From Thiofilum sp039797965 (GTDB taxonomy: Bacteria; Pseudomonadota; Gammaproteobacteria; Thiotrichales; Thiotrichaceae): a stretch of 38,615 nt of DNA. Below are positions 9,057 through 17,299 of this stretch, piece by piece (within the stretch, counting starts at the first letter, position 1; the number at the start of each line of letters is the position of its first letter). The position numbers and the translations under genes are program-made. Where the stretch lies: the NCBI GenBank assembly GCA_039797965.1, contig JBDKGX010000015.1:1-38615 (forward strand). The letters are read 5' to 3'. The notes beneath the pieces are model-generated. The model ran no database searches. It saw only the letters and a list, made by a program, of their open reading frames with translations, and was not told the DNA's origin.

Positions 9057-9377
9057 TTAGCCAGTATAGGCTTTCAGATACGTTCGTTATGTAAGTACTT
9101 GATGAGGCTTCAAGTACTTTGCCTCTTATGTTCTGATCTACACATTTTCATATAGCCAACCACAATATTACTAAAAAAAGGTTTTAAAACCTCTGATTTA
9201 AAAGTCAAAGGCTGCGTCTATCCCTTTGATTTACACGTATATCCATCTGCTACCGTCTTATTGTATGGGGCATTACTAAATTCTAAGTAACCGTTAAGTA
9301 CGCCTAATGAGTGGCTCAATGCCAGATATTGGTGCGCCTAGTACTAACATCGTTTTTGACACTTAGGATAGTAATCT
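9057..9377 (+). other. Gene-free stretch between orn and the OmpA-like gene
   Basis: This 321-base gap has no credible gene. It holds a hairpin made of two AAGTACTT copies (9093-9119), a perfect 14-base palindrome of AT-rich sequence (9179-9192), an inverted repeat TCAAAGG/CCTTTGA (9205-9211 and 9223-9229), and one further AGTACT near 9340. AGGA at 9365-9368 is the ribosome binding site for the ATG at 9378. I see no confident -35/-10 pair. Confidence 0.6.
9093..9119 (+). terminator. Hairpin after orn, built from two AGTACT copies
   Basis: The arms AAGTACTTGA (9093-9102) and TCAAGTACTT (9110-9119) form a perfect 10-bp stem around a 7-base loop. The following tract is short (TTTGCC), so intrinsic termination is plausible but weak. 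A second stem, GAGGC (9104-9108) with GCCTC (9121-9125), uses bases inside the first loop and downstream of it, so the two folds could compete or form a pseudoknot. Confidence 0.5.
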
Positions 9378-10550
9378 ATGTCCACCACACAAGATGACTT
9401 GGCTACCGTAAACGCCGACCCCAATACCCTAGAATATGGTGTGGCGGGGGCAGTAGTTTTATTATTCGGCTTGCTGTATTACTGGCTTAATCCCTCATTA
9501 CCCTCGCTAGTTTCAGGTGCTAAAAGTACTCCCATCGTGACTGAGGCTGTCACAGTGCCAGCAATAACGGCTGTTAGTAGTGTTGATGAAACTAACAATG
9601 GAAGTACTCCACGCTCACTAGCTTTTAAAAGTACTCCAACCCCTTTATCAGAGGCGGAGCTGAATCAAGTTCGCAGTGAATTATTAGCTCAACAGCAACA
9701 ATCCCTAGAAAAGCTACGGTTGGAGTTAACAGCCTCAAACCAATTAACATTAGAGCAAACCCGCAAAGAATTAGAGGCTCAATATCAAGCTCAATTGGCT
9801 TCAATGCCCAGTACTTTAGAGATTAATAAAAGTACTCAACCGACTAGTACTTTAATAGGCACGGCTGAGAAATTAAACAATCCTATTATTAATAACTCGG
9901 CTACAAATAATAATATCGTTACAGAAAGAGTTAATACGCCCATTCTATCAGAGCAAAGTACTAATACCATTGTTGAGGCTACTCCATTACCACAAAGTAC
10001 TCAATTAGAAGTAGTGACTCCAAATGATGCTGAAAATAAGCCTTCAAATCTCCCTCCCCAAACAACCAGTCTTAATACTTCAGTGGTTAGTAAGCCAAGT
10101 ACTCCACCATTAGAAATTGATGGTAAAGCGAATACTTCATTACCCATTCAACCATTATTTAGCAGTGAGCAATTTAAAACTAGGGTTGAAAATTATATGG
10201 CGGCTGAGCAATGGGGTAAGCCTATCGTGCTCGATTATATTGATTTTACAGATAATACTGCTCAAATTACCAAGGAATCTCCCAATCAGTTAATAGCTCT
10301 GGCTGAGCTATTAAAACAATACCCCAATATTAAAGGGGTCGTACGCAGTTATATTAAGCCTACTGATAATTTTAATAATGACTCTATTTTATCATTAGCA
10401 CGCAGTCAGCAAATTAAAAATGCTTTAGTTTATGAGGGAATTAATTCTAATCGCATTAATATCGAAGGTTTGAGTCAGCTCAAACAGCCAAAATCTCATC
10501 CAGTAGCTGCTGATCATTATAGTGAAATTATTTTTATACCTGTTAATTAA
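9378..10550 (+). CDS. Membrane-anchored OmpA-like domain protein with disordered Ser/Thr linker
   Basis: No exact family is recognised. The 390-residue protein has a short N-terminal tail, one membrane helix (about 20-38), a Gln/Glu-rich coiled coil (about 93-145), a long Ser/Thr/Pro/Asn linker (about 145-262) and a C-terminal domain (about 268-388). That domain resembles the OmpA/MotB peptidoglycan-binding fold (LSLARSQQIKNAL, then GINSNRINIEG). The core Asp may be in KPTDN, but the domain is divergent. The topology would put the C terminus in the periplasm, as in MotB. AGGA sits nine bases before the ATG. It is followed 28 bases later by a channel-family gene, so the two are probably co-transcribed. 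The linker holds nine in-frame AGTACT copies. Confidence 0.7.
   Translation: MSTTQDDLATVNADPNTLEYGVAGAVVLLFGLLYYWLNPSLPSLVSGAKSTPIVTEAVTVPAITAVSSVDETNNGSTPRSLAFKSTPTPLSEAELNQVRSELLAQQQQSLEKLRLELTASNQLTLEQTRKELEAQYQAQLASMPSTLEINKSTQPTSTLIGTAEKLNNPIINNSATNNNIVTERVNTPILSEQSTNTIVEATPLPQSTQLEVVTPNDAENKPSNLPPQTTSLNTSVVSKPSTPPLEIDGKANTSLPIQPLFSSEQFKTRVENYMAAEQWGKPIVLDYIDFTDNTAQITKESPNQLIALAELLKQYPNIKGVVRSYIKPTDNFNNDSILSLARSQQIKNALVYEGINSNRINIEGLSQLKQPKSHPVAADHYSEIIFIPVN
9525..10103 (+). repeat. Cluster of nine in-frame AGTACT copies encoding Ser-Thr
   Basis: Copies start at 9525, 9603, 9630, 9810, 9831, 9846, 9957, 9996 and 10098. All nine are in the codon phase AGT ACT and read Ser-Thr. Nine of the ten Ser-Thr dipeptides in the host protein use this one codon pair out of 24 possible. 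The exception is residues 2-3 (TCC ACC). Confidence 0.9.
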
Positions 10551-10578
10551 AGTACTGAAGAATAAGTAAGGAATCACA

Positions 10579-11742
10579 ATGGACACATTTCTAGCTTCTA
10601 TTAATCAATGGCTGGGCCCGTGGGCTTCTAGTCGTTTAGGTCATGCTTTAATTGGCTTGGCTATTTTAGTGATTGGTCTGATTATCGTGGGTTTTATTGC
10701 ACGATTATTTAGACGACTTTTTGAGCGTGTTAGCTTATTAGAGCGGTATAATTTAGCTCGACCTTTAGCCTCATTAATCAAAGCAGTTTTGACGTTATTT
10801 GTCCTGTTAGCGGTATTACAACACTTTGGTTTAACAGGTGTTATGCAACCCTTAGAAGCTATGCTCAATAAGTTTTTAAATGTAGTACCTAATATTATTG
10901 GGGCAGGTGTGATTGGCTATGCAGGCTGGATTATCGCCAAAATCGTATCAGGTCTAGCTGGTGTGGGGTTAAATAAAGTAGAGCAGCAACTAATGGGGCG
11001 GACGACTAAGCAAGATTTTCAATTAGCTAAGTTTGGTAGTACTTTTATATTTGCCGCGTTATTGTTACCGATTATTATTGCTGCGTTAGGCGTACTTAAT
11101 ATTCCGGCTATTACTATTCCTGCCTCTAATATGTTGAATAAACTAATGGCAATTATTCCTAATATTATTGGGGCAGCCGTTATTTTAGTAGTCACTTATT
11201 TCGTGACTAAATTTGCGGTGCAGCTGATGAGTAATTTACTAAGTAGCATGGGAGTTAATTTATGGCCTCAACGTTTAGGTATTAACAGTGTTTTTAATCA
11301 GCGCTATACCCTAACCGATTTAATTGGACAGGTAATTATGTTTTTCGCCATGCTCACGGCTACTACAGCGGCTGTTAGTACTTTAGGGATTGATTTAGTT
11401 TCAGATATCTTTGCTAGGGTATTAGATTTTGGCGGTAATATTTTAATTGGCGCCGTGATTTTAGTCATTGGCTATGCCTTAAGTACTCTGGCTTATAATA
11501 AACTATTAACTACCACTAGTCCTGTAGTAGCCACTATTGCTCGTTTTGGGATTTTAGGGTTGGTTTTAGCGATGGGCTTAAGAGCGATGGGCTTAGCCGA
11601 TAATATTGTTAACATGGCTTTTGGTTTTACCTTGGGTGCAGTAGCTATTGCGTTAGCGATTGCGTTTGGTTTAGGCGGACGTGAAGCGGCGCGTGCTATT
11701 TCAAATTATTGGGCGCAGGCTTTGTTGCGGAACCGGAAGTAA
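10579..11742 (+). CDS. Mechanosensitive ion channel family protein with TM-helix repeats
   Basis: The 387-residue product is almost all hydrophobic, with about nine to ten membrane segments. A repeated unit around VVPNIIGAGVI (about residues 102-112), IIPNIIGAAVI (about 193-203) and a third related copy (FGGNILIGAVILVIGYAL) matches the conserved TM-helix repeat found in small-conductance mechanosensitive channel relatives. It ends FGLGGREAARA, a common end of this group. It lacks the full soluble MscS beta domain, so channel activity is inferred, not shown. AGGA is six bases before the ATG. The OmpA-like gene lies 28 bases upstream. Confidence 0.8.
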   Translation: MDTFLASINQWLGPWASSRLGHALIGLAILVIGLIIVGFIARLFRRLFERVSLLERYNLARPLASLIKAVLTLFVLLAVLQHFGLTGVMQPLEAMLNKFLNVVPNIIGAGVIGYAGWIIAKIVSGLAGVGLNKVEQQLMGRTTKQDFQLAKFGSTFIFAALLLPIIIAALGVLNIPAITIPASNMLNKLMAIIPNIIGAAVILVVTYFVTKFAVQLMSNLLSSMGVNLWPQRLGINSVFNQRYTLTDLIGQVIMFFAMLTATTAAVSTLGIDLVSDIFARVLDFGGNILIGAVILVIGYALSTLAYNKLLTTTSPVVATIARFGILGLVLAMGLRAMGLADNIVNMAFGFTLGAVAIALAIAFGLGGREAARAISNYWAQALLRNRK

Positions 11743-11753
11743 AACCCTCATCC

Positions 11754-11783
11754 CCACGCTCTCCCAGCTTTGGGAAAGCGTGG
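11754..11783. terminator. Hairpin between convergent genes
   Basis: CCACGCT (11754-11760) pairs with AGCGTGG (11777-11783), and TCCC with GGGA inside it, broken by one C/A mismatch. The loop has six bases. It lies between the channel-family stop and the mmsA stop. No strong T run follows on either strand, so it could be a weak bidirectional terminator or a small repetitive palindrome. Confidence 0.5.
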
Positions 11784-11796
11784 TGCTAGCGCAGAT

Positions 11797-13299
11797 TTAT
11801 TTCATGGTAGGCATAGAAAATTCATTACCTACTCGAATGCCTGTAGGCCAGCGAGTCGTAATGGTTTTCATGCGGGTGTAAAAGCGTACTCCATCTGTAC
11901 CATGTACATTTAAGGGACCAAAAATCGAGCGTTTCCAACCACCAAAACTGTGGAATGCCATGGGTACGGGAATAGGAACATTGACCCCTACCATTCCGAC
12001 TTGCACTTCTTCGCAAAATTGCCGAGCAGTATCGCCGTCGCGAGTAAAAATCGCTGTACCATTGCCATATTCGTGGCGATTAATAATAGCTAGGGCTTCT
12101 TCATAGCTATTGACACGCATCACGCTTAACACAGGGCCAAAAATCTCCTCGCTATGAATGCGCATACCTTCAGTGACGTGATCGAATAAGGTTGCGCCGA
12201 TGAAAAAACCCTCTTCATAATCTTCATGTTCCATCAGTGTGCGACCATCGCGGACTAAAGTGGCGCCTTCAGCGACCCCTAGATCAATATAGCTTTTAAC
12301 TTTCGCGGCATGTTCTTTAGTGACTAAAGGTCCCATATGCGGCTCATATAGCGATAAACCGTTGCCAACTTTTAGCGTGTCGATTTCACTGGCAAGACGA
12401 TTGACTAGTTTATTTGCGACTTCATCACCGACGCATACTGCCACAGAAATCGCCATGCAACGCTCACCAGCTGACCCATATGCAGCTCCCATGAGCGCGC
12501 TAACGACTTGATCTTCATCAGCGTCGGGCATAATGATCATGTGATTTTTAGCACCACCTAAAGCCTGTACTCGTTTGCCATGCTGGGAGCCTGTGGCGTA
12601 AATATATTCAGCAATAGGTGTGGAGCCTACGAAACTAACCGCTTGAACCCGTGGGTCAGTGAGGAGTACATCAACCGCTTCTTTATCGCCATTGATGACA
12701 TTAAATACACCATCGGGCAATCCTGCCTCTTTTAATAGCTCGGCAATACGGAAAGCGGGTGTGGGGTCTTTTTCCGAGGGTTTCATCACAAAGGTATTGC
12801 CACAGGCTAGTGCTATGGGAAACATCCACATCGGTACCATGACCGGAAAATTAAACGGCGAAATCCCTGCACAGACACCTAGTGGTTGCATCAGCGTATG
12901 GCTATCAACGCCTGTACCGACATTGAGAGAGTGTTCACCTTTGAGTAAATGAGGAATGCCACAGGCAAATTCAACCACTTCGAGTCCACGTGTTAATTCG
13001 CCGTGAGAGTCAGAGAGTACTTTGCCATGTTCGAAGGTAATGAGAGCCGTGAGTTCTTCACGATTTTGCTCAATCAGTTCTTTAAATTTAAACATCACTC
13101 GTGCACGACGCAGGGGGGGAGTGTTGCTCCACTCACTAAAAGCATTTTGTGCGGCAGTGATAGCTTGACGAGTTTCATCAGCACTGGAGAGTACAACTTG
13201 CCTAGTTTGTTTGCCTATAGCCGGATTAAATATAGGGGCGGTACGACCACTAGTACTAGCCACGCGTTGCCCATTAATAAAATTACCTAATGTTTGCAT
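11797..13299 (-). CDS. mmsA: CoA-acylating methylmalonate-semialdehyde dehydrogenase
   Basis: MmsA oxidises methylmalonate or malonate semialdehyde to propionyl- or acetyl-CoA with NAD and CoA, in valine, thymine and myo-inositol breakdown. The 500 residues match the family. The catalytic Cys is C281 in GSAGERCMAIS. The family signature GVCAGISPFNFPVMVPMWMFP (about 141-161) and the NAD-site KPSEKDP separate it from ordinary aldehyde dehydrogenases. GAGG six bases before the ATG supports the start. It stands apart from other valine catabolic genes. No AGTACT lies in most of the gene. Confidence 0.93.
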   Translation of the reverse strand: MQTLGNFINGQRVASTSGRTAPIFNPAIGKQTRQVVLSSADETRQAITAAQNAFSEWSNTPPLRRARVMFKFKELIEQNREELTALITFEHGKVLSDSHGELTRGLEVVEFACGIPHLLKGEHSLNVGTGVDSHTLMQPLGVCAGISPFNFPVMVPMWMFPIALACGNTFVMKPSEKDPTPAFRIAELLKEAGLPDGVFNVINGDKEAVDVLLTDPRVQAVSFVGSTPIAEYIYATGSQHGKRVQALGGAKNHMIIMPDADEDQVVSALMGAAYGSAGERCMAISVAVCVGDEVANKLVNRLASEIDTLKVGNGLSLYEPHMGPLVTKEHAAKVKSYIDLGVAEGATLVRDGRTLMEHEDYEEGFFIGATLFDHVTEGMRIHSEEIFGPVLSVMRVNSYEEALAIINRHEYGNGTAIFTRDGDTARQFCEEVQVGMVGVNVPIPVPMAFHSFGGWKRSIFGPLNVHGTDGVRFYTRMKTITTRWPTGIRVGNEFSMPTMK

Positions 13300-13424
13300 A
13301 TTAAACCTCTCAAAGTTTGGCTGAGGATAATCATAGCAGCATTAATAAGAGACGAGTATTGTGGCTGAAACTTCGGCAAAGCGAGGTGTTGAGTCGAAAT
13401 TAATGAGGATGCAAGGCATTAAGT

Positions 13425-13466
13425 ACTCATGACAAATAGTAGGCGGAGCTAGTATTTGTCACGAGT
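13425..13466. terminator. Long inverted repeat between gloB and mmsA
   Basis: Arms at 13425-13438 (ACTCATGACAAATA) and 13453-13466 (TATTTGTCACGAGT) pair over 14 positions with one A/C mismatch, loop 14 bases. It lies 12 bases past the gloB stop on the minus strand, so it may end that transcript. The missing T run leaves an operator upstream of mmsA as an alternative. One arm begins inside an AGTACT. Confidence 0.45.
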
Positions 13467-13477
13467 GTTGCTGAAAT

Positions 13478-14347
13478 TTAATCGTATTCGGTATCTTTCC
13501 AAATCCGTAACGTGGCAAAGATTTCTGCGGGGTTATGCAAGGCGCGTCCAGCGACTTTTTCAGCCTTAGCTATTACGTCTGGAATATGCGTGCGTAAAAA
13601 AGGATTAGTAATAAATTCATAGCCTAAAATAAAAGGCACGGTAAATTTACCACTCTCTAATAAATCCCAACTAGACTCTAAGCGTGCTTCAATATCTTTA
13701 TTATCGGGCTCTACCCATTTAGCAAATCCTAAATTGTCCACCGTATATTCATGAGCACAATACACTAAAGTATCAGCGGGCAATTGGGCGATTTTTTGTA
13801 AGGAGTGATATAAATCCTCTAATGTGCCATCAAAGACTCGACCACAACCATTCGCAAATAAGGTATCCCCACAAAACAAACTATTGTCACCGTAGTAGGC
13901 AATGTGTCCGGCAGTATGACCTTTGACATCGAGTACTTTTAACTCTAGACCTAACGGCTCTAGCTGTACCGTATCACCTTCTTGTAGTGCTTGTGTTCGA
14001 TGAGGAATGTCTTCATTGAGAGGGGCATAAACAGGTAAATGAGGATAGCGCTCTAAAATACCTGCAATCCCCCCCACATGATCACGATGCTTATGGGTAA
14101 TCAATAAAGCAATAGGCTCAAAATGTCCCGCCTCTAAGGCAGTGAGCACTGTTGGCGCATCACCGGGGTCAACAATAGCTACCGGACGTTTAGGTGTAGA
14201 TTCAACGGTAGAATGTTCAATACTAATAGAGTCATTTGTGGTGGGTGTAACAAACTCATCACTATTAGGCTGAGTACTTTCAAGGGCTTTGGTAATAAAC
14301 CAAATATAATTATCGGTGAAAGCTGGAACTGGTATGACTTGAATCAT
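13478..14347 (-). CDS. gloB: Hydroxyacylglutathione hydrolase (glyoxalase II)
   Basis: GloB hydrolyses S-lactoylglutathione to lactate and glutathione, completing methylglyoxal removal. It belongs to the metallo-beta-lactamase fold. The metal site THKHRDH has H85, H87, D89 and H90, with GHTAGHIAY and CGDTLFANGCGR further on, and YCAHEYT. The 289 residues exceed the usual 250-260 because of a polar insertion at about 22-54, between the opening NYIWFITKAL and the strand VAIVDPGDA. The insertion is rich in Ser, Thr, Glu and Pro and contains an in-frame AGTACT. It is divergent from gmk. Confidence 0.93.
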   Translation of the reverse strand: MIQVIPVPAFTDNYIWFITKALESTQPNSDEFVTPTTNDSISIEHSTVESTPKRPVAIVDPGDAPTVLTALEAGHFEPIALLITHKHRDHVGGIAGILERYPHLPVYAPLNEDIPHRTQALQEGDTVQLEPLGLELKVLDVKGHTAGHIAYYGDNSLFCGDTLFANGCGRVFDGTLEDLYHSLQKIAQLPADTLVYCAHEYTVDNLGFAKWVEPDNKDIEARLESSWDLLESGKFTVPFILGYEFITNPFLRTHIPDVIAKAEKVAGRALHNPAEIFATLRIWKDTEYD

Positions 14348-14378
14348 GATATTGCTTAGCTCCTATCGCTTCTTGCGA

Positions 14379-14407
14379 TTTTAACTGGGGTGTCTTAGCC
14401 GTATAAT
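14379..14407 (+). promoter_or_regulatory. Candidate gmk promoter
   Basis: TATAAT at 14402-14407 is a perfect -10 box about 78 bases before the gmk start. The -35 at 17-base spacing is poor (TTTTAA, 14379-14384). The TATAAT match alone supports it. Confidence 0.4.
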
Positions 14408-14484
14408 CGCATATTTAACCCCAACTCCCCTAGTCATTCAGACATGCGTTCAGGATTTTGGGTGCTACATCTTAGGAGTATAGC

Positions 14485-15102
14485 GTGAAGATTGGACAAC
14501 TTTATATCGTTTCAGCCCCCTCCGGTGGTGGCAAAACCAGTTTGTTAAATGCGTTAAAGCAAGAATTAAATCAGGTGGTTGTATCAGTATCTTACACGAC
14601 TCGTAAACCCCGCCCCGGTGAAGAGGAAGGTAAACATTATCACTTTGTATCTATTGAAGAATTTCAACAAGAAATTGCTGATGACAATTTATTAGAATAT
14701 GCCCAAGTTTTTGATAATTACTATGGTACTTCGCGTAAAACGGTGGATGAGCATCTCAAAGCTGGTTTAGATGTGATTTTAGAAATTGATTGGCAAGGGG
14801 CGCAACAAGTCCGCCAACGTACCGATAATGTCATTAGTATTTTTATATTGCCTCCCAGTCGTCGTGCATTAGAAGAGCGTTTACGCAATCGCCGCCAAGA
14901 TAGCGATGAAGTTATTGCTAGACGAATGCGCGATGCTCAACGTGAGCTGTCTCATTACAATGAATATGATTATTTAGTGATTAATGACGATTTTGATGAA
15001 GCGCTACAAGATTTAATGAGTGTTTTTCGAGGACAACGTTTGCGTTTACATCTGCAACAAGAAAAGAAAGCCTCATTATTATCGCAATTAGTGAGTGAGT
15101 AA
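14485..15102 (+). CDS. gmk: Guanylate kinase
   Basis: Gmk phosphorylates GMP to GDP using ATP. The 205-residue protein has the P-loop APSGGGKTS (11-19), the GMP-binding region SYTTRKPRPGEEEGKHYHF, and the LEIDWQGAQQVR motif. The start is GTG at 14485, supported by AGGAG six bases upstream and by the conserved N terminus. In many relatives gmk is followed by rpoZ. Here a DUF4442 gene follows after six bases. Confidence 0.97.
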   Translation: MKIGQLYIVSAPSGGGKTSLLNALKQELNQVVVSVSYTTRKPRPGEEEGKHYHFVSIEEFQQEIADDNLLEYAQVFDNYYGTSRKTVDEHLKAGLDVILEIDWQGAQQVRQRTDNVISIFILPPSRRALEERLRNRRQDSDEVIARRMRDAQRELSHYNEYDYLVINDDFDEALQDLMSVFRGQRLRLHLQQEKKASLLSQLVSE

Positions 15103-15108
15103 TTAAGA

Positions 15109-15612
15109 TTGAATATTGCCAATTTTCTAAATAAGCATTTTAGTTTTCTGTCGGATGCTAAACGTTTAGAGTGGTATCCGGCATGGTGGATGATGCGTAT
15201 TAAAGTACTTGCCCTCGAAAATGAGTGGCGTCATATTCGGATTAAATTACCCCTAACGGCTATTTCTAGAAATATGGGGGGTGGAATGTTTGGTGGGTTT
15301 CAAGCCTCTTTAGCCGATCCTATTGCGCCACTAGCTTGTGCCAAAGTATTTAAAAATTATGATGTTTGGACACGTAAATTAGCGGTCGATTTTCGTCGAG
15401 CGGGATTGACACATTTAGAGTTGCGTTTTGATTTTCCAGAGGAGTTAGAGCGGCAAATTCGCGATGAGTTATTAGCGCATAAACGTAGTACGCCTACGTT
15501 TGAATATGGTTTGTATGATGAGCACGATCGACTATGTACTTCAGTACTTTGCACGGTTGCGATTCGCCCTAAGGGCTATTTAAAAGATCATAAACCGTTG
15601 GCAATTGGGTAG
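15109..15612 (+). CDS. DUF4442 hotdog-fold protein, possible acyl-CoA thioesterase
   Basis: The 167 residues resemble DUF4442 proteins, a hotdog-fold group related to PaaI-type thioesterases. The middle stretch NMGGGMFGGFQASLADPIAP corresponds to the family's conserved helix region, where catalysis occurs in active relatives. The start is probably TTG at 15109, which gives the expected N-terminal length. The first ATG in frame would cut off about 27 residues. It lies six bases after gmk, so it is likely co-transcribed. Substrate unknown. Its stop is only 20 bases from a convergent gene. Confidence 0.75.
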   Translation: MNIANFLNKHFSFLSDAKRLEWYPAWWMMRIKVLALENEWRHIRIKLPLTAISRNMGGGMFGGFQASLADPIAPLACAKVFKNYDVWTRKLAVDFRRAGLTHLELRFDFPEELERQIRDELLAHKRSTPTFEYGLYDEHDRLCTSVLCTVAIRPKGYLKDHKPLAIG

Positions 15613-15632
15613 TTTTTTTAAAGTACTCATGG

Positions 15633-16223
15633 CTAGTAATAGTCAGTCCAAAGGTCAGCGACTAAGATAATTTCACAAGCTCCGGCTCCCGTATCTTCAC
15701 GGGATAAGGAGCTGATGTAGGTTCGTCCATCAGGTGCAGTAAATTTAACTAAATAGCCTTTTATATTAATAATCTCTCCCATTTTGACTCGTTTTAAACG
15801 AATTTCTACTAAGTCATTGCCCGGAATAATGTGCATATTAGCACTAGAGTTATGGGCTTCATGGACTGAAATGAGGTCAGTATGTGTTCTAAAGTAATAC
15901 CAGCGATTGGATTGGCTAATATTAAAGTCATTTACAATACGCTCATCAGACATATTGCCCCAGCCTAATGCTAAGTCTGTTGGGACTAAATCGGCAATGG
16001 CGTCCAAGGTATAGTTTTTACGAGAGAGTACTTTAGCTTTGATTTCAAATTCGGCTAAGGGTGTAATCTGGTGATTTTTAAAGGTAAAGGCAGGAATATT
16101 AACAGGTATTTGCTGCGGTGCTTTGGGAGCCAGTGCGCCTGCACCTAAAATAACTTTTTCAGTATGCCCAAAAAAATACCAACAGGTAATTAGGGCAATC
16201 CCGATTAAAATGTATTTATGCAT
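15633..16223 (-). CDS. Exported or membrane-anchored protein of unknown function
   Basis: I do not recognise this 196-residue protein. Residues 1-20 form a hydrophobic N-terminal helix that could be an anchor or a signal. The rest is soluble, with the well-formed motif DLALGWGNMSDERIV, an SNRWYYFRT stretch, a HIIPGND segment, and a Cys-containing end (GAGACEIILVADLW). The sequence looks like a conserved folded domain, not random coding. It lies 61 bases after rluB on the same strand and ends 20 bases from the DUF4442 gene. Confidence 0.65.
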   Translation of the reverse strand: MHKYILIGIALITCWYFFGHTEKVILGAGALAPKAPQQIPVNIPAFTFKNHQITPLAEFEIKAKVLSRKNYTLDAIADLVPTDLALGWGNMSDERIVNDFNISQSNRWYYFRTHTDLISVHEAHNSSANMHIIPGNDLVEIRLKRVKMGEIINIKGYLVKFTAPDGRTYISSLSREDTGAGACEIILVADLWTDYY

Positions 16224-16284
16224 TGTTATTATATTAGGGCTAAGATTGATTTTAACCCTAACATAAAAGTACTCAGTGCTCTAA

Positions 16285-17238
16285 CTAACGGTGACGTCCT
16301 GTAGGGCGTGATGAGGGGGAGCGAGAAGGGGTAGTGGAGCTATTAGGACGTTTAGACGAACGGCGACCGTCCACATCACGTTCGTAGTCGCGTTCAAAGC
16401 GTTTTTTAGGGGCTTCGCTACGATTAGGACGTTCTACCCGATCGCCACGCTCTGGGCTGCTACGACGGATAGGTTTATGTGCGTCTAAAGTGCCATCATC
16501 AAAGGTCAAACCCACTGATTCATAAAGTTTGCGCATGACTTTGACATCTAACTCAGCGGCATGTCCTTGGCGTAAATAGCGTGGCAAACCGATAATGCCA
16601 TAACGCACCCGAATCAAGCGACTGACGGTAATACCCACCGCTTCCCACAAACGTCGCACTTCACGATTGCGCCCTTCACGTAAAATGACGTGATACCAGT
16701 GATTCGCACCCTCGCCGCCGGCATCTTTGACCGAGTCAAATTTTGCCATACCATCTTCGAGTTGCACTCCCGTTTCGAGCTGTTTAATCATGTCTTCATT
16801 GACTTCACCGAGTACTCGCACCGCATATTCGCGTTCGATTTCGGTAGAAGGATGCATTAGTTTATTAGCTAACTCACCATCAGTGGTGAAGAGTAATAAG
16901 CCATCAGTATTAACGTCTAAACGTCCGACCATGACCCAGCGTCCTTGTTGCAGGCGGGGTAAGCTATCAAATACGGTAGGACGCCCTTCAGGGTCAGAGC
17001 GCGTACACATCTCGCCCGCTTTTTTGTGATACATAATCACTTTAGGCACAGTCACTAAACGGGCTTCTAAATGAATACGGCGACCTTTTAAACTAATCTG
17101 ATCGTGAGTTTCAATCGGTTGTCCCAATTCGGCGGGTTTACCATTGACCATAACCTCGCCTGCTTCAATCCAGCGTTCAATTTCGCGGCGTGAACCATAA
17201 CCAGCGTGGGCAAGGAGTTTTTGAATACGTTCTTTCAT
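16285..17238 (-). CDS. rluB: 23S rRNA pseudouridine(2605) synthase RluB
   Basis: RluB isomerises U2605 in 23S rRNA. An S4 RNA-binding domain (about 1-60) leads into the RsuA-type catalytic domain, with the catalytic Asp D108 in GRLDVNTDGLL and the closing motif EGRNREVRRLWEAVG. RluB is favoured over RluE and RluF by the S4 domain and overall pattern. The last 60 or so residues are a basic Arg/Ser/Pro tail, a common disordered extension in this family. Confidence 0.9.
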   Translation of the reverse strand: MKERIQKLLAHAGYGSRREIERWIEAGEVMVNGKPAELGQPIETHDQISLKGRRIHLEARLVTVPKVIMYHKKAGEMCTRSDPEGRPTVFDSLPRLQQGRWVMVGRLDVNTDGLLLFTTDGELANKLMHPSTEIEREYAVRVLGEVNEDMIKQLETGVQLEDGMAKFDSVKDAGGEGANHWYHVILREGRNREVRRLWEAVGITVSRLIRVRYGIIGLPRYLRQGHAAELDVKVMRKLYESVGLTFDDGTLDAHKPIRRSSPERGDRVERPNRSEAPKKRFERDYERDVDGRRSSKRPNSSTTPSRSPSSRPTGRHR

Positions 17239-17299
17239 GAGGGCAGGATGGGCTAAATCAAAGTACCATTATGCCATTGTCTGTTAGGAAATACATAAA

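Noticed and set aside
9179..9192. Fourteen-base AT-rich palindrome as an operator
   Set aside because: A run of A and T mirrored around its centre is common in AT-leaning DNA, and nothing else nearby supports a binding site.
9307..9366. A 19-codon ORF before the OmpA-like gene
   Set aside because: Very short, no ribosome binding site, and no sign of leader-peptide function. It contains an AGTACT by chance or by the general enrichment.
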